A stretch of DNA of 64,000 bases from Certhia americana (Eukaryota; Chordata; Aves; Passeriformes; Certhiidae): assembly GCA_018697195.1 (NCBI GenBank), contig CM031878.1, positions 40,570,564 to 40,634,563 of the forward strand, written 5' to 3'. The notes beneath the pieces were generated by a model. That model was given only the letters and a program-made list of their open reading frames with translations. It did not search any database and was not told the origin of the DNA. Positions within the stretch are counted from its first letter, which is position 1; each line of letters opens with the position of its first letter. A program made the translations under genes and the position numbers. Below are positions 1 to 14,510 of this stretch, piece after piece.

Positions 1-3000
1 CAAAAATTTTAAATCTGAGTTTGCCAAGTTCCACATACAAAAGCAATTAGAATCAACTCAGTTCATCCTTCAGACATTCATCTCAACATGATCATGATTA
101 TTGTCCCTAGATAGAATATACATCTCCTGATTTCTCACTAGCTAGGCAAACCTCAACCACTGGTCCGGATGTTCAGCTGCACATTCATAAATATGATACT
201 GTGCAATCTGCAGTTTACCAAGTGGCTTGAAGTAAGCTTAATAATTCCTAGAACAAAAGGTAAAAAGGAGCTGCTGTTAGTATCTTCTCTATATTTTTGT
301 TTAACACAAGGAACATGCCTCTGTGAGTGAATTCTTCATTAGACTAGTGAGTTACTTTCAAGGAAAAGAGCTAGCATTTATTAAAACTTCAGAGAGGCTG
401 TCACAACTCTGGGTGAATTGCTGCTGTAATCAGTCACCCAACTGTTTACTGTTTGCAAGCAAAAGCACGAAAGAAAACCACTGCACACTATACTTTTGAG
501 TCTGTTCTTAGCATGCGGAGATAAGGTCAGTATTAGCTGTAGTTTTTCTGGGTAATTCTTAAGGCTTAAATCAATCATTAGTAGCTACCAGTGCTGGGCA
601 TACTCCTACATTATGCAGTCTGATGATGCAGACAGATTTGCTCCCACCTGCTGTGATTCATGTGGTCCAGTCAGATAATACAGTAGCATTATTCAACAAG
701 CGGCAGCAAAGTAGTTTAATATTGGCCTTTCTGGCATTGTCTTCTAAAACACAGCCACATAATAAATATTTTTAGTACAAAAAAAAGTCACATGAAAAAT
801 TATCTTGCTGTTTCTTTGATAATCTTCTTGGACTCAGAGCAAACAGACAAAACACATTTACAGATTTAGTTATATACATACACATGCACACACATGCTTT
901 TCTCCCTCTCTCTGTCTCTAGCCAATATAAAGAAGTTACAGTTTATTTCCAAGGCTGTTTCTCCTCTTGGTGTATATAGCTATACTGACTCCTACTATGC
1001 CTACAGTTTTGCTTTAATTTGACCATACTTTGAAAAGATCAAGTAGCAAATGCTGCAGGTATCTTATGTAATTATTTTTTTTTCCTCATCACTATGCAAT
1101 ACTGCATGATGGGAAACCATGCACTTATTTTGGCTTATTAATTAATGCTGCTTCCCCCAGTTCTCTCCTGAAAATGTATTTCCATTGCAGAATGCCTGTG
1201 TCAGTATTTAGAGCATATCACACACTTCAGACTACCTCTTGAAATTAGCAAGAATATTAAACCAACTTTAATTTAATTAAAGACAGCGCTAGATTAAAAA
1301 ATTCGCAGCAGTTAGGGATAACGGGTTTTTTTCCTCTTAATTTGGAGTCACATCACTTCAAAATCAACGTTTGATTCCATGAGACATTTGAGTGTACTTG
1401 ACATGGAGATTGGTTCTGGTGTTTGTATGGTTAATCTGCTGAGTCGTGACTACTTGTAACTGTCAAATTCTCTCCAAGGATAAATAATTAAAGCTTCTGG
1501 AAGAATAAGCACACAGGAAGCAGTGGAGATTGGATGTACGTAGGTGTTGAGGGCATTAATTTTTATCCAATCGCTGAATAAAAAGCACATTATTCATGCA
1601 ACCTTGTTCATTCACTGCTACGTGACCTGCACCACAATAGAAGACTGCAGCATCCAGTGCTGAATTCAAGGCATTCAAGGCAATGAGGAAAGGACTCCAA
1701 CAGTACCAGCACAGAAGAGCAAAATGCTACACTGTAGGTGTAGCATGCAGCCTCTGGTTAATGCTTTAGCTTTTATGACTAATGCTAGAGCGATACAAAA
1801 ACACTTTTTCTCACAAGAGTATTTTTCTTTGGGTGCAGTAAAAATAGCAAATATTAGCCTTAAGGTAGAAGGATCCTTTCATTTTCTTCTTAGCATGTAT
1901 CTCCCACATGTCAATGACAACTATCAGATAAAAAAAATCCAAACTCATAGCAAACAACAAACAAAGGAATTCATCAATTGGTGAAGCAAAACAAAGGCAA
2001 TGCCTTGTACTATCTGTGGTACAAAACTTTTGACACACAAGTATTTCAATAAAGTGAATACTGCAAGGCGTAAAATCTGCAAAGCAATTTTAGCTGTGAA
2101 GCTCAAAAAAGCCTGTTATAAGTTCCTGAATGTTTTTAAAGCACAAGAACAGCTCCTTCTTCCAAAATAGATTCCTCCACCTTCACATTGCTATTCCTGT
2201 CCCATGTTAACTCACTAAAAATTCTATCTTTGGCTTGATGCCTCATGCGCCTGTTAATTAACTACTTTTTCATATATTTGTTTATTCCCTTGAATATTTG
2301 TATACTACATACAAAGGTGAAACTCAAATAAGTCTCTAGTGAAAAAAATCAATCCATAAATGCTAAAAATTCAGGTATCTATAAACATACATTAAGGTCC
2401 ATGGTTACTGGAAAGCAAGGCACCTGCTAAAAGTGTTCATATCATCTCCCACAACTACCTACTCACTCTGGCATTTTTAAATACCAGATCAGTTACATCA
2501 TTCTTAGTAGCAGATGTAACAGCTTCATATCTTATATCCAAGCATAGGCACAAAAGATTTTAACTCTCATTTATAATGAAAAATAATGGTCTTTTAGAAA
2601 GGATTGAAAGCTGCAGAATTCCCTAATGACAAATTTGGATGTTTGAAATGTTATCAGAATAAAAACTCATTTTATTTTTACATAAAAACAGAACTCTCCA
2701 CAGATTTCATGCATAGAGAAATGAGGGAAATTAATTAGTTTCTTATCACAAAGCAAAAAAGAAACTGAAAAAAACCAAAGGGAATTTAAAAACTAAAAGC
2801 CCTTTAACTTAAACGTATAAATAATGAAATTTTTTTTAAAAAAATATTATACATATAAAATGCTAAATCTGCAGAAAAAAAGAGGATGCACATGAGAAAA
2901 AGAATTTAGGTCCTCACAGAATGAAAAGAGAAAATCATATCTAGGCAGTCAAGATGAAGAAGAAGAAAATGAAACCAGAAATTTGTACATATATTAATGG

Positions 3001-5277
3001 CTGTACTAAGAAAAATTTAATTTAGCAATAATCAGTAAATTTGAAAATAGTAAAGTCTTTAAGGAAACACCTTAAGCAATTTGTTGGAAAAACAAGAAGT
3101 CTATTATCCTACTGCCAGACTTGGAGAGTCTGGATAAGCTCTCAGAGTTGAGAACAGTCTTTTCAAAAGCACTGCTATCACTCAGGAATCAGCATGGAAG
3201 TTTGGATAACAGGTCACTCCTACTCTCCTCCACCTGTATTAAAGCTAAGGAGAGCATTGCAGAGCACATGAAGTAGGAAATTGAAAATGCCAAAGATTGT
3301 CCTTAGTTTTCTTCATTGGTCACCCTCTTCACTGAAACTCTAGTACAAAAATATATTGCTAGGTCAGAACAACATGAGATGTAATTATTCAAAAGAACAT
3401 AACATTGTCCTGTGTCCCAGTGATGGAGTACTAATGGCTACCATTGTTGTAAAACATTTCCCTTACATTTTGAAGGAAATTTATCAACATTGAGATAAAT
3501 CATATTATATAATTAAACATTATTAATGCTGGGAACTAAAATTACTGAGCTCCTAGGTAACGTCACATTTGTGTGATGTTAAGAACTGTGTGACATTACT
3601 CAGGAGAAAATAGCTTTCCTAATGTCAATAAAGAATGTAATATAATCTCCTTCTGCCGTTTCAAAATTGAAAAATGATTAACTGAATAGAAGAGTAACAC
3701 AGGACTAATTCTTCATTTATCATGGCCAGGTCATAAAATGCTGGTCATATCTATGACAGGTTCATTTCAGGGCTCAAGAAAGCTTAGTAACTCAGGAAAA
3801 GGGCACTCCTGATACTGCTGTAAGCCAGATTTTTTGACTGCATATTTCATGGAAAAGAGACGGCATAGATAAAAGAAAAGAAAGATAAAGATTTTTGATT
3901 TTTAAAAACTGGCTAAGGTCACACGGCTTTCATAATTCACTATTGTCATTTGTGGTATTTGTAAAAATTCAATTCCTAGATATCAAGAGGTAGATCAATG
4001 TAAGTCTTTTCTGGGCAACAAATAAAGGTGATGAATGAAATCTATGAATGTTTGCTTGCAAAGTTCAGATATGCCAATGAGAATTCAATGTGTTTAAAAT
4101 AGCCACAGAAAGCTATCTCAAGTATGATTATGGAATCTCAGCAGAAATGCAACGTGTCCATAAACAGTACAACTGTTTTTATCCCGCCCATATATAGCAC
4201 ATGTTTCTGACACGTTAGTATGCAGATTGCAGGTGGGAGTTTCCAGGTTCAAAGCTAATTTTTCCACTGAGTGGCATGTTCCCAAAATTCATTTTCAACC
4301 CACCTAATTTTAGGCACTTAGTGGGGGGGCTAAAGTTAGAAACCAAGTCATCCTAAACTCTCCCTGCAGGCTCTGGAAAGATAGTGATAAAGGGCTGGTA
4401 AGATTTTACTGCAGCTGAATTACATCTAGTGAATGCCTGTTCAGTATTCAGACTGAAGCTATCTGCTTATTAGCAGATCAAATGTTTGAATATCGTTCAG
4501 AACAAACAAATTCCATACAGTCATTAAATGAGCTGTATACTTTCTGCCCTTATTCAATCTCCTCAACAGCTAATTCTGTGAACAGCAACTTGCTGGCCTT
4601 TTAATCATCACTCTTTCTCTGTTTATTATCTTTCTAAACAGATAATTCTTCCTCCTTTCTCCTCTTGTTTCCTTATGCAGCAAGTAAATAAAATCTACTC
4701 TCTAAGATAGTAGCACAACAGAGTTGGGTTATTTTTATAACTAAGGTGAATGAGCAACTTGCCCACATAATGGCTTAGATTACTTTAAATTACCTGTAGC
4801 TCCCAAATACTTTGATCAGTGTTCAATAATTTTAGATTCTCACAACCAAAACCTCTGCTGGAAGCCTGGGAAGGTATCATTATTTATCAATTTTACTCCA
4901 AAAAGCAAGATCTCTGACAAAGAACATGCTGACAGTCACAGTTAAACAATTTCACAGGATGAAACTGTAAGTATTGGAAAATGGTAACAGGAAAAATAAG
5001 GACACTTACTGCCTTTTGCATTTCAACAGCTTAAAAATATGAACACAGGAAACCATATAGTCAGTGTACATAATGTAATGATACATTTTCCAAGCCAAAT
5101 ATATTTGACTAAATCAAGGCAGAAACATGGGCTGCAACTGCAAAAATAGAACAAAGGAAATGTGGGGGAAAAAACCCAACAAACTCAAGCCTACTTAAAT
5201 TTTAAATATCTTTATATATAATTATCTTCTGATTACTGAGTTACAGTACATATTAAAACATTTGTTTTGGAAAAATT

Positions 5278-5295
5278 AAAAAAAAAAAAAAAAAA
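5278..5295. repeat. Poly(A) run
   Basis: Eighteen consecutive A residues, followed by further A-rich sequence to about 5,340. No LINE or SINE body is recognisable beside it. Confidence 0.9.
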
Positions 5296-6264
5296 CACCA
5301 AAAAAAAGAACATATATCCTGAGATTAAAAAAAAAATATATAATCCTACAGTCTCAGTTCTAGTTGCCATCACAGCCACTCAGAAATCTATCTGTAAAGC
5401 CTTCCTCATTACCAGTTTTGATATTCTAGAAGTCCATACATAAGATCCTCCAGGTATTTGCCTTGCATATTAAAGTATTTTTCATACATACAATATATTG
5501 CTTTCATTTGGGAAAAAAACCAACCAAACAAACATGATACTTCTCCTTCTTTATTACATCCTATGAGAATCTGAGAAGGAACTCCAAGATTCTCATTGGT
5601 TCTCATTGATTCAAATGTCATATGCAGCTGACCTTTTTCTTAACCTGTGCAGGGCCCCACCACATTTACCAGAACTGTGGATGTATACAGATACTACTCA
5701 AAAGTAGTACTGTACTACTCAGAAGAGGTACCGTATTTTCTTATTTTCATTGTGAGAAGAAAGCAAAACTTTTAAATGTGAAGCAATAAATAAATAAATC
5801 AGTAAATTAATTAATAAGAATACATTTCATGTAATTATAAAATGGAGTGATACTCCAGTTCTCTTACAAAACTTTAACTGCTCACTATTCCCTAGGATGG
5901 GATATGTTTTGTAGAATTATCTAACAAAGATGACAACAAAGTAAATACATGCTTCTTTCATTTATAATGCTTTTAAGGAGTCAGTTAAGTTCAGTGAAGC
6001 CCATTAATTAATAATATGGGAAAGAGAGCAAGGTTACAGGACTTTTTCTCCCTTGCTTTATAAGGCTTGTTTTAACTTCAGCAAAGCAAAACATCTAAAT
6101 TAATTTAAAACCAAACTGAAATCCTGCTACTATTATCTTCCTTCTAATTCTCATCATCTTCACTATTCATATATGTCACAGTGACATATGCCATGCACCA
6201 TAATAACATAAAAGTATAAAGTATAGTATAAAAGATGGTGCGTGAAAACAGACGGAAAAAAAGG

Positions 6265-6318
6265 AAACACACACACACACACAAAACAAACAAACAAACA
6301 AAAACCAAAACAAAAAAA
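6265..6318. repeat. Compound (CA)n / (AAAC)n microsatellite
   Basis: A CA-dinucleotide tract runs directly into AAAC tetranucleotide units. The reverse-strand frames over it, rich in Cys, Val and Phe, are repeat artefacts and not genes. Confidence 0.9.
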
Positions 6319-9300
6319 CCACCATAGAAACTTTGCACTCCAAGAAAATCCTATGCAGCTAAACCCTCTTGAAAGGATACCTGGAATGTATGGAAAGTAG
6401 TAAGAAAGTAAATGCACGTTTTGACCTAAAGGCTAAAAACTGAAAATATTCTTATTCACCCTTATGATGTGTACGTACTCTTTAGCATATCACTCAGAGA
6501 AATTCACTGACATCTAAGAATGCAAGAAATTTATGCATATAATCTGTCTCAAATAATGAATCTTCTTTCAAGACTAGGAAAAGTATGCTAATGTTTCATA
6601 CATGCCCAAAGCTGGGACTTAATACTCTACTGAGTACTGTGTATAACAGGGGAACACAGAGAAGAGCAGAATTAAAGCTGTGTTTTTCCTGATTTTAAAA
6701 GGAGGAGAATTTAATTCAAAAAGCCTTTTCTGTCCCTGGCAATTATTTGCACTGGGAAAGTACTAGACAGTTGCCTTCCCAACTAATAGGTCCTGAGAGT
6801 ATGGTTGCATGTGTGATTGCACTGGAGCACTCCTGATTGAATGACTAAAGAGAACTTGACCTCCTCCCCACTCATATTTTCAAACTGCAGTAAGATGCAT
6901 CCTCCAATTATAAACAGGGCAGATTGAGACGCAACAATTGAAGGGTAAGGAACAATCAGCCATAGATCTCACTCAGAGTGCCACAAATATGACATTCAGC
7001 CATCTCAAAGAAACTGTGCTCACGCTTACCAGATGCTAACACATCCATTTCATTTAGTTTTGCCTTCTGCACAGTGAAAAATATTGTAATTTTGTAGTAA
7101 TTACTGTCAAACTCACAGCTCTAATTATATTCTGCCATTTTAAAGTGCTTGCATATGCATTTAATGCTTCCAAAGATGTCACCCTAAATACTGACATTTT
7201 CTGTTCATTCACAGAAGATATACAGTTTTAATAGCCAATGTAACAGAACCTTAATGTAAAAGATACCACCACAGAAAGTGAAAGGCTCAAGCAAACATTT
7301 TTGCATTTTAAAATCTGAGGTACACTTATGTATTTATATTTGCATTGTTGCAAAATACCCAGCTTCTTCCTTTAAACCTATTTCATGCAGCAGGAAGAAT
7401 TCTGACAGCACCAAAATGCATGTTGAAGAACTGCTGAGTTTTGATTAAGCTTCAGGCTCTTCCCTTCTCTTTATTTTGGTCACCATAAAAGCAAGCCAAA
7501 CAGAAGGGCCAAAATAATTCGATCCTCTTACTGTCTAAATTCTCTTGTGCTTTGAACTGCCATAGTAGAGTAGGTTCAACATTTGGTTGCTGGATTGAAC
7601 AATCCGTACTGCAATTTATACTCTCTTAAAAAACTTCATCTTGAAAAACAGTTGGAGCAAAACACATCCTTATCCTGTAACAAGTTGAAACTGGAATATA
7701 CAAAACATTCTCTACTGATAAAACCATATGTCTTCAACTAACATGTTGTACTTATAAAAGCTCAATCACATGATTGACTGCATAAAAAAAAACCCCAACA
7801 TATTTAAACATATTTAAAGCATTACTGCCTAACTTATCTCTTGAAAGCGTCACAAAACTCACATTTTGTAAGGTACTCTAAAAGAGGGCAAAGTGCTACA
7901 TTTTAGCAGTCATGAGGAGCATGTACTGTGGAAAACACAGGTAAACTGTGGGGTTTTTTAATTTAACCTTTTTAATGGATTTTTAAGCACTTCTATCAGT
8001 CTTCAACTGACTCGTGAAGAGCCTTGATACCACTTAATACTGTTCAGGAAGACCTTTTCCCTCTTGTATCCCACCACATCTTCAGGAAGGAGCTGACTGC
8101 ATTGGCAAACCAGTTCGATGACAATGTTAAACTGCCAGATTCCTAATTCCTGCATTCAGCCCAGTGGCTCCATTTTAATTTTACATTTTGAGAAAGTACA
8201 ACATTGAACAGCCTGAAGGTTAATTTTTTCCACTTTTCCAGATATTGGGTTGAGGGCTTAAATAAGAGGATATAGCTTCAAGTTAATTAAAGGCTGTCAT
8301 TTGTTGTTGCTAATTTGTAGTAATTGGCTTTGGTTATGTACTGATTAGATAAATGAGAGCACATGTTTAACTAACAGATGATCCATTACAGGACTGTTTC
8401 CTTAAATTTATCATCAATCATATGGAGCATTTTTTATAACAGGTTTATTTTAGCATTATACCATTCCAAAATTCTTCTCTCAAGTCATTTTTTCTCCCCT
8501 TGTGGCTCCATATGCTGATTGAAAAAATGTTAAAAGGTACCATGGTAACGCTTGCTATGCTGTAAGACATATTGAAGAAAGTTTTCAGACTCCACAGGCA
8601 TAACTAAGACATTAAAAAATGCACAATAATGTCAGAAAAATACTCCAGAGATATAGTGCTAGTAATCCAGAGATACTGTTTTGAGATTTCATAGACTTGT
8701 TAATTATATATATACTTTATATTAAGAAAGTATAATACAAGAGAATGGAAAAAGTGTCTCTAATGAAAAGAAATTTGGTATTTCACAGATGCAACATATT
8801 TTGCAGTTTAAAATACAGTTCAAGTGCTCTCAAAGTATGAACTGGCAATTTTGAAGTCTAAATCTCACTGCATAGCATCCAACTGACGTCAATGATCAAT
8901 ACCATTAAAAAAAACAAACAAATGATACACATAAGGATTAATTTTGAGGAACAACAGGTTGAAAATCCAAAAGCACATATTGGTTTTGTCTTTATGAAAG
9001 TCCACCACTGTCATCAAAGACCTAGATGACCAGCTACACTGTTAAGACTCCTCTTGTTCCCTTAAAAATCAACTAATCCTTATCTTCACTGGGGGCTCCC
9101 TTGCAGCAGCACAGATTAGTACCTGATACCAAGCAGGAGAAAACAGCATGATCATGCCATATGCAGCCTTTTATCCCACAAGAAAAAGCACACATCTAAA
9201 TGCATACTATGCTTGCACATTTCTGCCAATCGGAGCCCATGGAGAAAGAACTCCACCTCCTGCATTCAGACTGGATAATGAGTCTGAGTTCACACTTATT

Positions 9301-10900
9301 TAATTTTCTTTCAATTGCAAACTCAACCCACATATGACAGTAATATATAATAGTAATAATACAGCAGTATCTTCTGCATTTTTCCAATGGGGCTAATTTC
9401 AGATTTGTTTTGCATTATGCAAAGAAATGGTAGACTTGACAACACAAGGTCTCTGAAATCCACTTCTTAAATGAAATTAAATGTTTCCTATCTGTCAAGA
9501 CTCAAACTCTAAGCATAACACTGTCTACCCAAAGCACAGTAATTTTTGTAAGCATGCTGCGTAACACCGAACCAAAACAATAAAGTGACTTCATCTCAAG
9601 TAACAATTAGTTTACTCAGTGTCCTGAAGCACACAACACGTACTCCCATTTTTCTTTCTTGTATCTTCCCAAAGCAGATTTTTTAAGTTCAAAACCAAAG
9701 TACATTCTCAAAGTTGTTTATATTTTATGGCTTCTTTAAAAAGTACTGTTCCAGATTACTTACCTTACCCTACTGCAGTTGCAAACCAAGAGCAGTTACA
9801 GTATCTAACCCAGTTCTTTCTGCATACAGCTGTACAATTTGATAATAAAGTTATACTCTACTGGAAAGATACATATACCAATGACTAAGCAAAGCTCTTT
9901 ATATTTCAATTTATAAGGTAATTTATTTACCTTATTTGAGGTAAAGAAATAAGGTAATTTATGAGGAGCTGAAAGGGGAAGCTCTGACCAGGTTTCTATG
10001 GATATGACAAGAGTTGCACATTACAGTTCAGTAAAAAATGTGTCTGCCATTTTCACACCCACTGTCATTTACACAGAAGAGAAATTTTATGATGCATTTT
10101 GGCCAGTGCTAGGTCTGTGCCATACAGTAATGGAGAGCCCAGGATGCATTCTGGCATGCACATCCCACAGGCATAGATATACACACAATTCCACAGTGCA
10201 GATTCAGTTGAAAATGTGAATCAAGTTTACACATCCTCAGCCTTCTGCCTGTCAAACACTTGCACTGCAGTTGTTATGTTCTCAAGCACCTCATTCCAGA
10301 AGGCATGTAAAGAGACAAATTAACAGTATTTTGTTTGTGTCTTCACAAAAATCAAGCTATTGTTTCCCACAACTCTAAATGTTTCCTCTAAAATTAAAAA
10401 CAACATGGCCAACAGCAACTAAAGGGTTTTCCTTTTTTTTCTTAAACAGACAGTTCATGAAATCTGAACTATAGCAGTATTTTGAGAATTAATGTATCGT
10501 ATAATCTCTGTCCTGAGCCTGAAGAGAGAGTCATGAGGGTTCTAGCTCCATGCTATACAGCTGGTAGAATGAGTGGGACCAGTGGGCAAAAAGTGGTATT
10601 GCTATGCCAGAAATGCAGGTGGTTCCAGGACCACAAAAGGGAGGCTGAGTTGGAAAAGTGGTTGGGGGAGAAGGGAAACTGAAATCCCTCCAGCTCCCTC
10701 TGTAAGCTGGTAGAAAGTTCTGGCAGGGTTTGAATTTACATTAAAAAGAAAAAAAAAGGAGATATTACAGACATGACAGTTCTAAGATACAACTGAAACA
10801 GGATAGTGTCAGGAAAAGCAAGGACCAATAGGTCCCTAAGGGAAGGAGTGCTGGGAGTCCTGTGCGGTGACACAGATGGCAGGTTTAGGGTCCTGGGACA

Positions 10901-10920
10901 GTCACAGGCATGCCTGTGAC
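10901..10920. other. Perfect 20-bp palindrome containing a p53-like decamer
   Basis: GTCACAGGCATGCCTGTGAC equals its own reverse complement over all 20 bases. Its centre, AGGCATGCCT, fits the p53 half-site pattern RRRCWWGYYY. No second adjacent half-site is seen, so a functional response element is not supported by sequence alone. Confidence 0.6.
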
Positions 10921-12440
10921 ACAGACAGAACTGCAGCTCAGGCCAGACCAAGCTGAAAGCAGTTCCTGCAGGCTAGGCTTGACTCTAGGACATTCTCCCC
11001 ATGGTGCTGCCAGAGAGCCTCTTCCCACCACTGTCACCAGGGGGAAGGAGTCACCAGCAGCTGCACTGACTCAGCCACCACAGCCAAGTCCACTCAAAGG
11101 GAAGCATATTCCCATGATTCACAGACCACAAAAACACCAGAAAACACTACTGTATACAAGAATGGTTTCCAATCTGCACCCAGTCCATATTTTGAACCAT
11201 AAAAAGATTATGCCCCAAAACAAAAGGATTTTTAAATAATTTTCAAAAACAGTAGCCCTGAGACCTAATATTTTGAGCCTGTGTGCCTCTCTTACAGTGA
11301 TGATAGGTTCCTGGGAGGAACACAAGGTGCAGGAGCTGCACTACCAGACTAAGCCAGCAGAAGTTTGCAATTTGGTGTGCTCCAGTATGAGGGACAGCTC
11401 ACAACATGCATCTGATTTTTAACAGTGGAATAAGATGTAAAAATACTTGAAGAATATTATGAAATAAAACATGTGCTGATGTCCTATTGTTCACTTACCT
11501 CTTAGCCCAGCATCTACTGAGATGGTGAAAGACTTATCACTGATTTCAATCAATTTCATATGAATTGTTAAGAGGTGAGAAGGGAAAAATCCCATTTTTA
11601 GCACATCTACAAGATGGCAAAAATAGGATATCCCTAACAACACCACTAATATTCTGCTAAAAACATGAAAAGGCATTAAATTTTAATACCTGTAAAACAA
11701 GATGAATCAGTTTGCCTGTTTCTCTTCTGTAAACTGGAGGGGTTTTTTCTTTTTTTTTTTTTTTAAGGTAAGCCTGCAAATGCATGCATGTAATGACCTA
11801 ATAATCAAGTACGATGAAGGAAAATGTCAATCAAGGATATTCTTAGGAAAATTAATAGTTTAGGGCAGAGGCAATCCATTCATTAAATAAAGGGATATCG
11901 CTGTAAAAAACAGGAAAACATTTCAAATAGAGCATATTTCCAATATGTACCATTTTTAGAGGTGAAGTTATCTGAAAAAGGCTCGTTTCATATCAAATTT
12001 GTAGGATGGCTCAATGAACACACGTCCTGAATGAAATGCAGAGGTAAATTATATGAATGTTTTAGTCTGTGAAGGAGGAAAGACAGATTTGGACAAAAGG
12101 TATTTCCAGGTAGAATCTTCTTCCCATCTATGCTATAACTGCTAAATTATGTTCTGTATAAATACTATATGATGATGTATAATGGAAGAGTTTTACTGAT
12201 GGATATTTTTCTATACATGAATGATTAAAAAGCTGATGGAAGGTGGAAGGAAGATATGTTGAGAACTAAGAAACCAAAAATATGTATACTTAGTTGTGAA
12301 TTATAAAAGACAAAATCTGCCAAGACCAAATCAAAATTTCGTGTATCCCTGTGATAGACGGCTATTCAGTATCTAAAATAAAGGAAGAGGGGAGTCACAA
12401 GGAACACTCAAAGTGGACACATATAAGCAGGGAATTTAAA

Positions 12441-12475
12441 AACAAAAACAAACAAACAAACAAACAAACAAAAAG
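12441..12475. repeat. (AAAC)n microsatellite
   Basis: About eight AAAC/CAAA tetranucleotide units in a row, with an A-rich start. It is probably length-polymorphic. Confidence 0.9.
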
Positions 12476-13964
12476 AATTAGCTTGCAAAATGCAGAATCC
12501 AAAATAATGGGAAAGACTTCAAATATCTAGTCAGTGTAAGGCAAATATTTTTAAATAGGCTGAGCTGAAAATGACCACTGGAGAGCAACACATTAGGTGA
12601 GATTCCTTAAAGTAAAGCAACAGACTGAGTGAAGTGCTGGTACAATATACTCCCACAGGAACAGAAAGAGTAAGATAACCACAAATGACTGGCAAAATCA
12701 CTTTAGGAACAGCATATTTCATAGAGCATATGTATATGCCACAGAACTGTGGTAAGTACTACTGCAAACTTAAGGAAGCTACTCATAATAAATATAAATT
12801 ATTAGCTACAGTCATTGTATCAGTGATAGGACAACACACTACATATCCAAGAAGGATACTTAAAACCCCCCAAAAACAAAGAAAGATTCAGGCTGGGTAA
12901 AATAGAAAAATAATAGTGTATTTAAGAATTAATCATTCTCAAGGTTTCTGAAACTAAGTTTTGTTGAACTCCAGTTAAAGGCTTGACTCAAAATGCCAGG
13001 AGAAACTGACACAAATTAAATGTGTTGCATTTAATCCCAGTTCTACCAGTGGTCCAAAAGGCCTGACTCATCACTGAAGCTTTGGTGCCACACAGAACAG
13101 AGAAGGGAGGTGAAAATCTGTCATGTGTGTAGGTGGCTCCTCAAAATGGGGAAACCCTGCTGTCTGACAGGAAGACATTTTACATTTTTTATGGTAAGGG
13201 AGTGAGAACGCTGGTCCTTTATGTTCATTTTATGACATTTACGTTCATTTTATTCCAAACCTGTGTAAATGTTCCCACACTGTGACACAGGTAATAAGTA
13301 CAAGAATTGTTACTTTGAGATGAAAATGTGAGTGCTCCCTGCATATTATCTCCAAAAATTCTGTTATCCAGTCTTCTTCAAATGGGAGCACATTAATACT
13401 GCCTTAACCAAAACATGCAAGTACTGGCTTTGAAAGGTAAGCTTGTCAGTTACCATAAGATCAGTGAGCCCTCCAGTGGCTCTTTTAAACCTTAAATTGT
13501 AACTATAACCGTAAGAAAAAGTATTTCTATGTATGTGGTTTACTCAGATTACCTGATTACCTTTGATTTCATTTGTAGTCCGTCATCTTTTTCCACTTTA
13601 ACTAAACAACACTTAAGGCAACCTTTATAATACTTGCAAACAGATGTATTTTCAGCTTACAAACACTTTCTTTCACTCCTGTGTATGTACAATATTTATA
13701 AGTGATCTATTTTAAACATTTGAATAACTTCACAGAAGTCAATGAGCAATATTTATGTAAGGGGGGTGGGGAAATGTCAATGCACTGGGCTCAAAATCAA
13801 AATCTTACCCTATAATCCTGTAGGATATATATGCTATCTCTTGAAACTACAAACATCTTGGAAAATGAGTAAACATCCATTGCACAAAATATTTTTTTCA
13901 ATGTAAAAGCCAGCATGTAGCAGATTTAACATAAATAAAAAAATACCTCTTCTCATGAAGGAAG

Positions 13965-14090
13965 CTGTTCAGCCATGGAACTCCTTGCAACAAGATACTG
14001 TGGAGAGAAGACATTTGGCCCAAAGACGACCTGAAAATTCATGAGGCAAAAATCCATAGGGAAAAAAAATCCCTTATCAGAATGTAGACT
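13965..14090 (+). mobile_element. Possible ancient CR1-type LINE fragment
   Basis: The segment around 'ggaactccttgcaacaagat' and the following 'actgtggaga' resembles the tail of old amniote CR1 elements, which commonly encodes 'W-x-LP' followed by a 'kFK-x-x-ldxf' motif. It is strongly diverged and has no intact frame. Family assignment is from memory and would need a repeat-library search. Confidence 0.45.
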
Positions 14091-14510
14091 GAACTGGCAA
14101 TGTGTCATCACAATACATTTCCAACTCTTATGCTCTTCCATTACAGAAGGCAACTACTAGAGAAAGCTACAAAGGTGAGTTTGGCTAAAAGGATCTTTTC
14201 TCAGGTATAACACTGACATACTCAAGTTTAAATAAAACCTTACTTAAAGTATTTAAACTCTGTATGAAAAATATGCAGTAACTGAAGAACTCTCCACTAC
14301 ACATTTTTTGCCCTTGATCCACTCTAAGACACTGTCATGTTGCACAGCCTCCAGGAAAAATCTGAACAGGACCATGCCTCATTTGACAGAATAATCTTCT
14401 GCTTCATTCTCCAGTTATACAGAATCATCCTGAGTGTGTTATATGAGCATTGGTTGCTATGGAAATCATCTGCTAAATTCTGCATTATTGATTTTGTTTA
14501 ACATGGGAAT

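Larger units (their letters stand above)
1..13950. other. Gene-poor AT-rich stretch, no coding gene recognised
   Basis: About 14 kb of AT-rich DNA with only short chance reading frames (60-109 codons) that lack recognisable domains or consistent splice partners. Seen in it: homopolymer runs, a CA/AAAC microsatellite near 6.27 kb, an AAAC microsatellite near 12.45 kb and a perfect 20-bp palindrome at 10.9 kb. In mammals SHC3 lies upstream of CKS2 on the opposite strand, so this could be intergenic DNA or an intron of that gene. I looked for SH2 and PTB exon signatures on the minus strand and recognised none. Confidence 0.6.

Noticed and set aside
6144..6417. Cys/Val/Phe-rich minus-strand frames
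   Set aside because: They translate a CA/AAAC microsatellite.
11491..11676. Minus-strand segment ending in a good donor (AGAG/GTAAGT), considered as a SHC3 exon
   Set aside because: No convincing acceptor in a suitable place, and the encoded residues do not resemble SHC PTB, CH1 or SH2 sequence as I know it.
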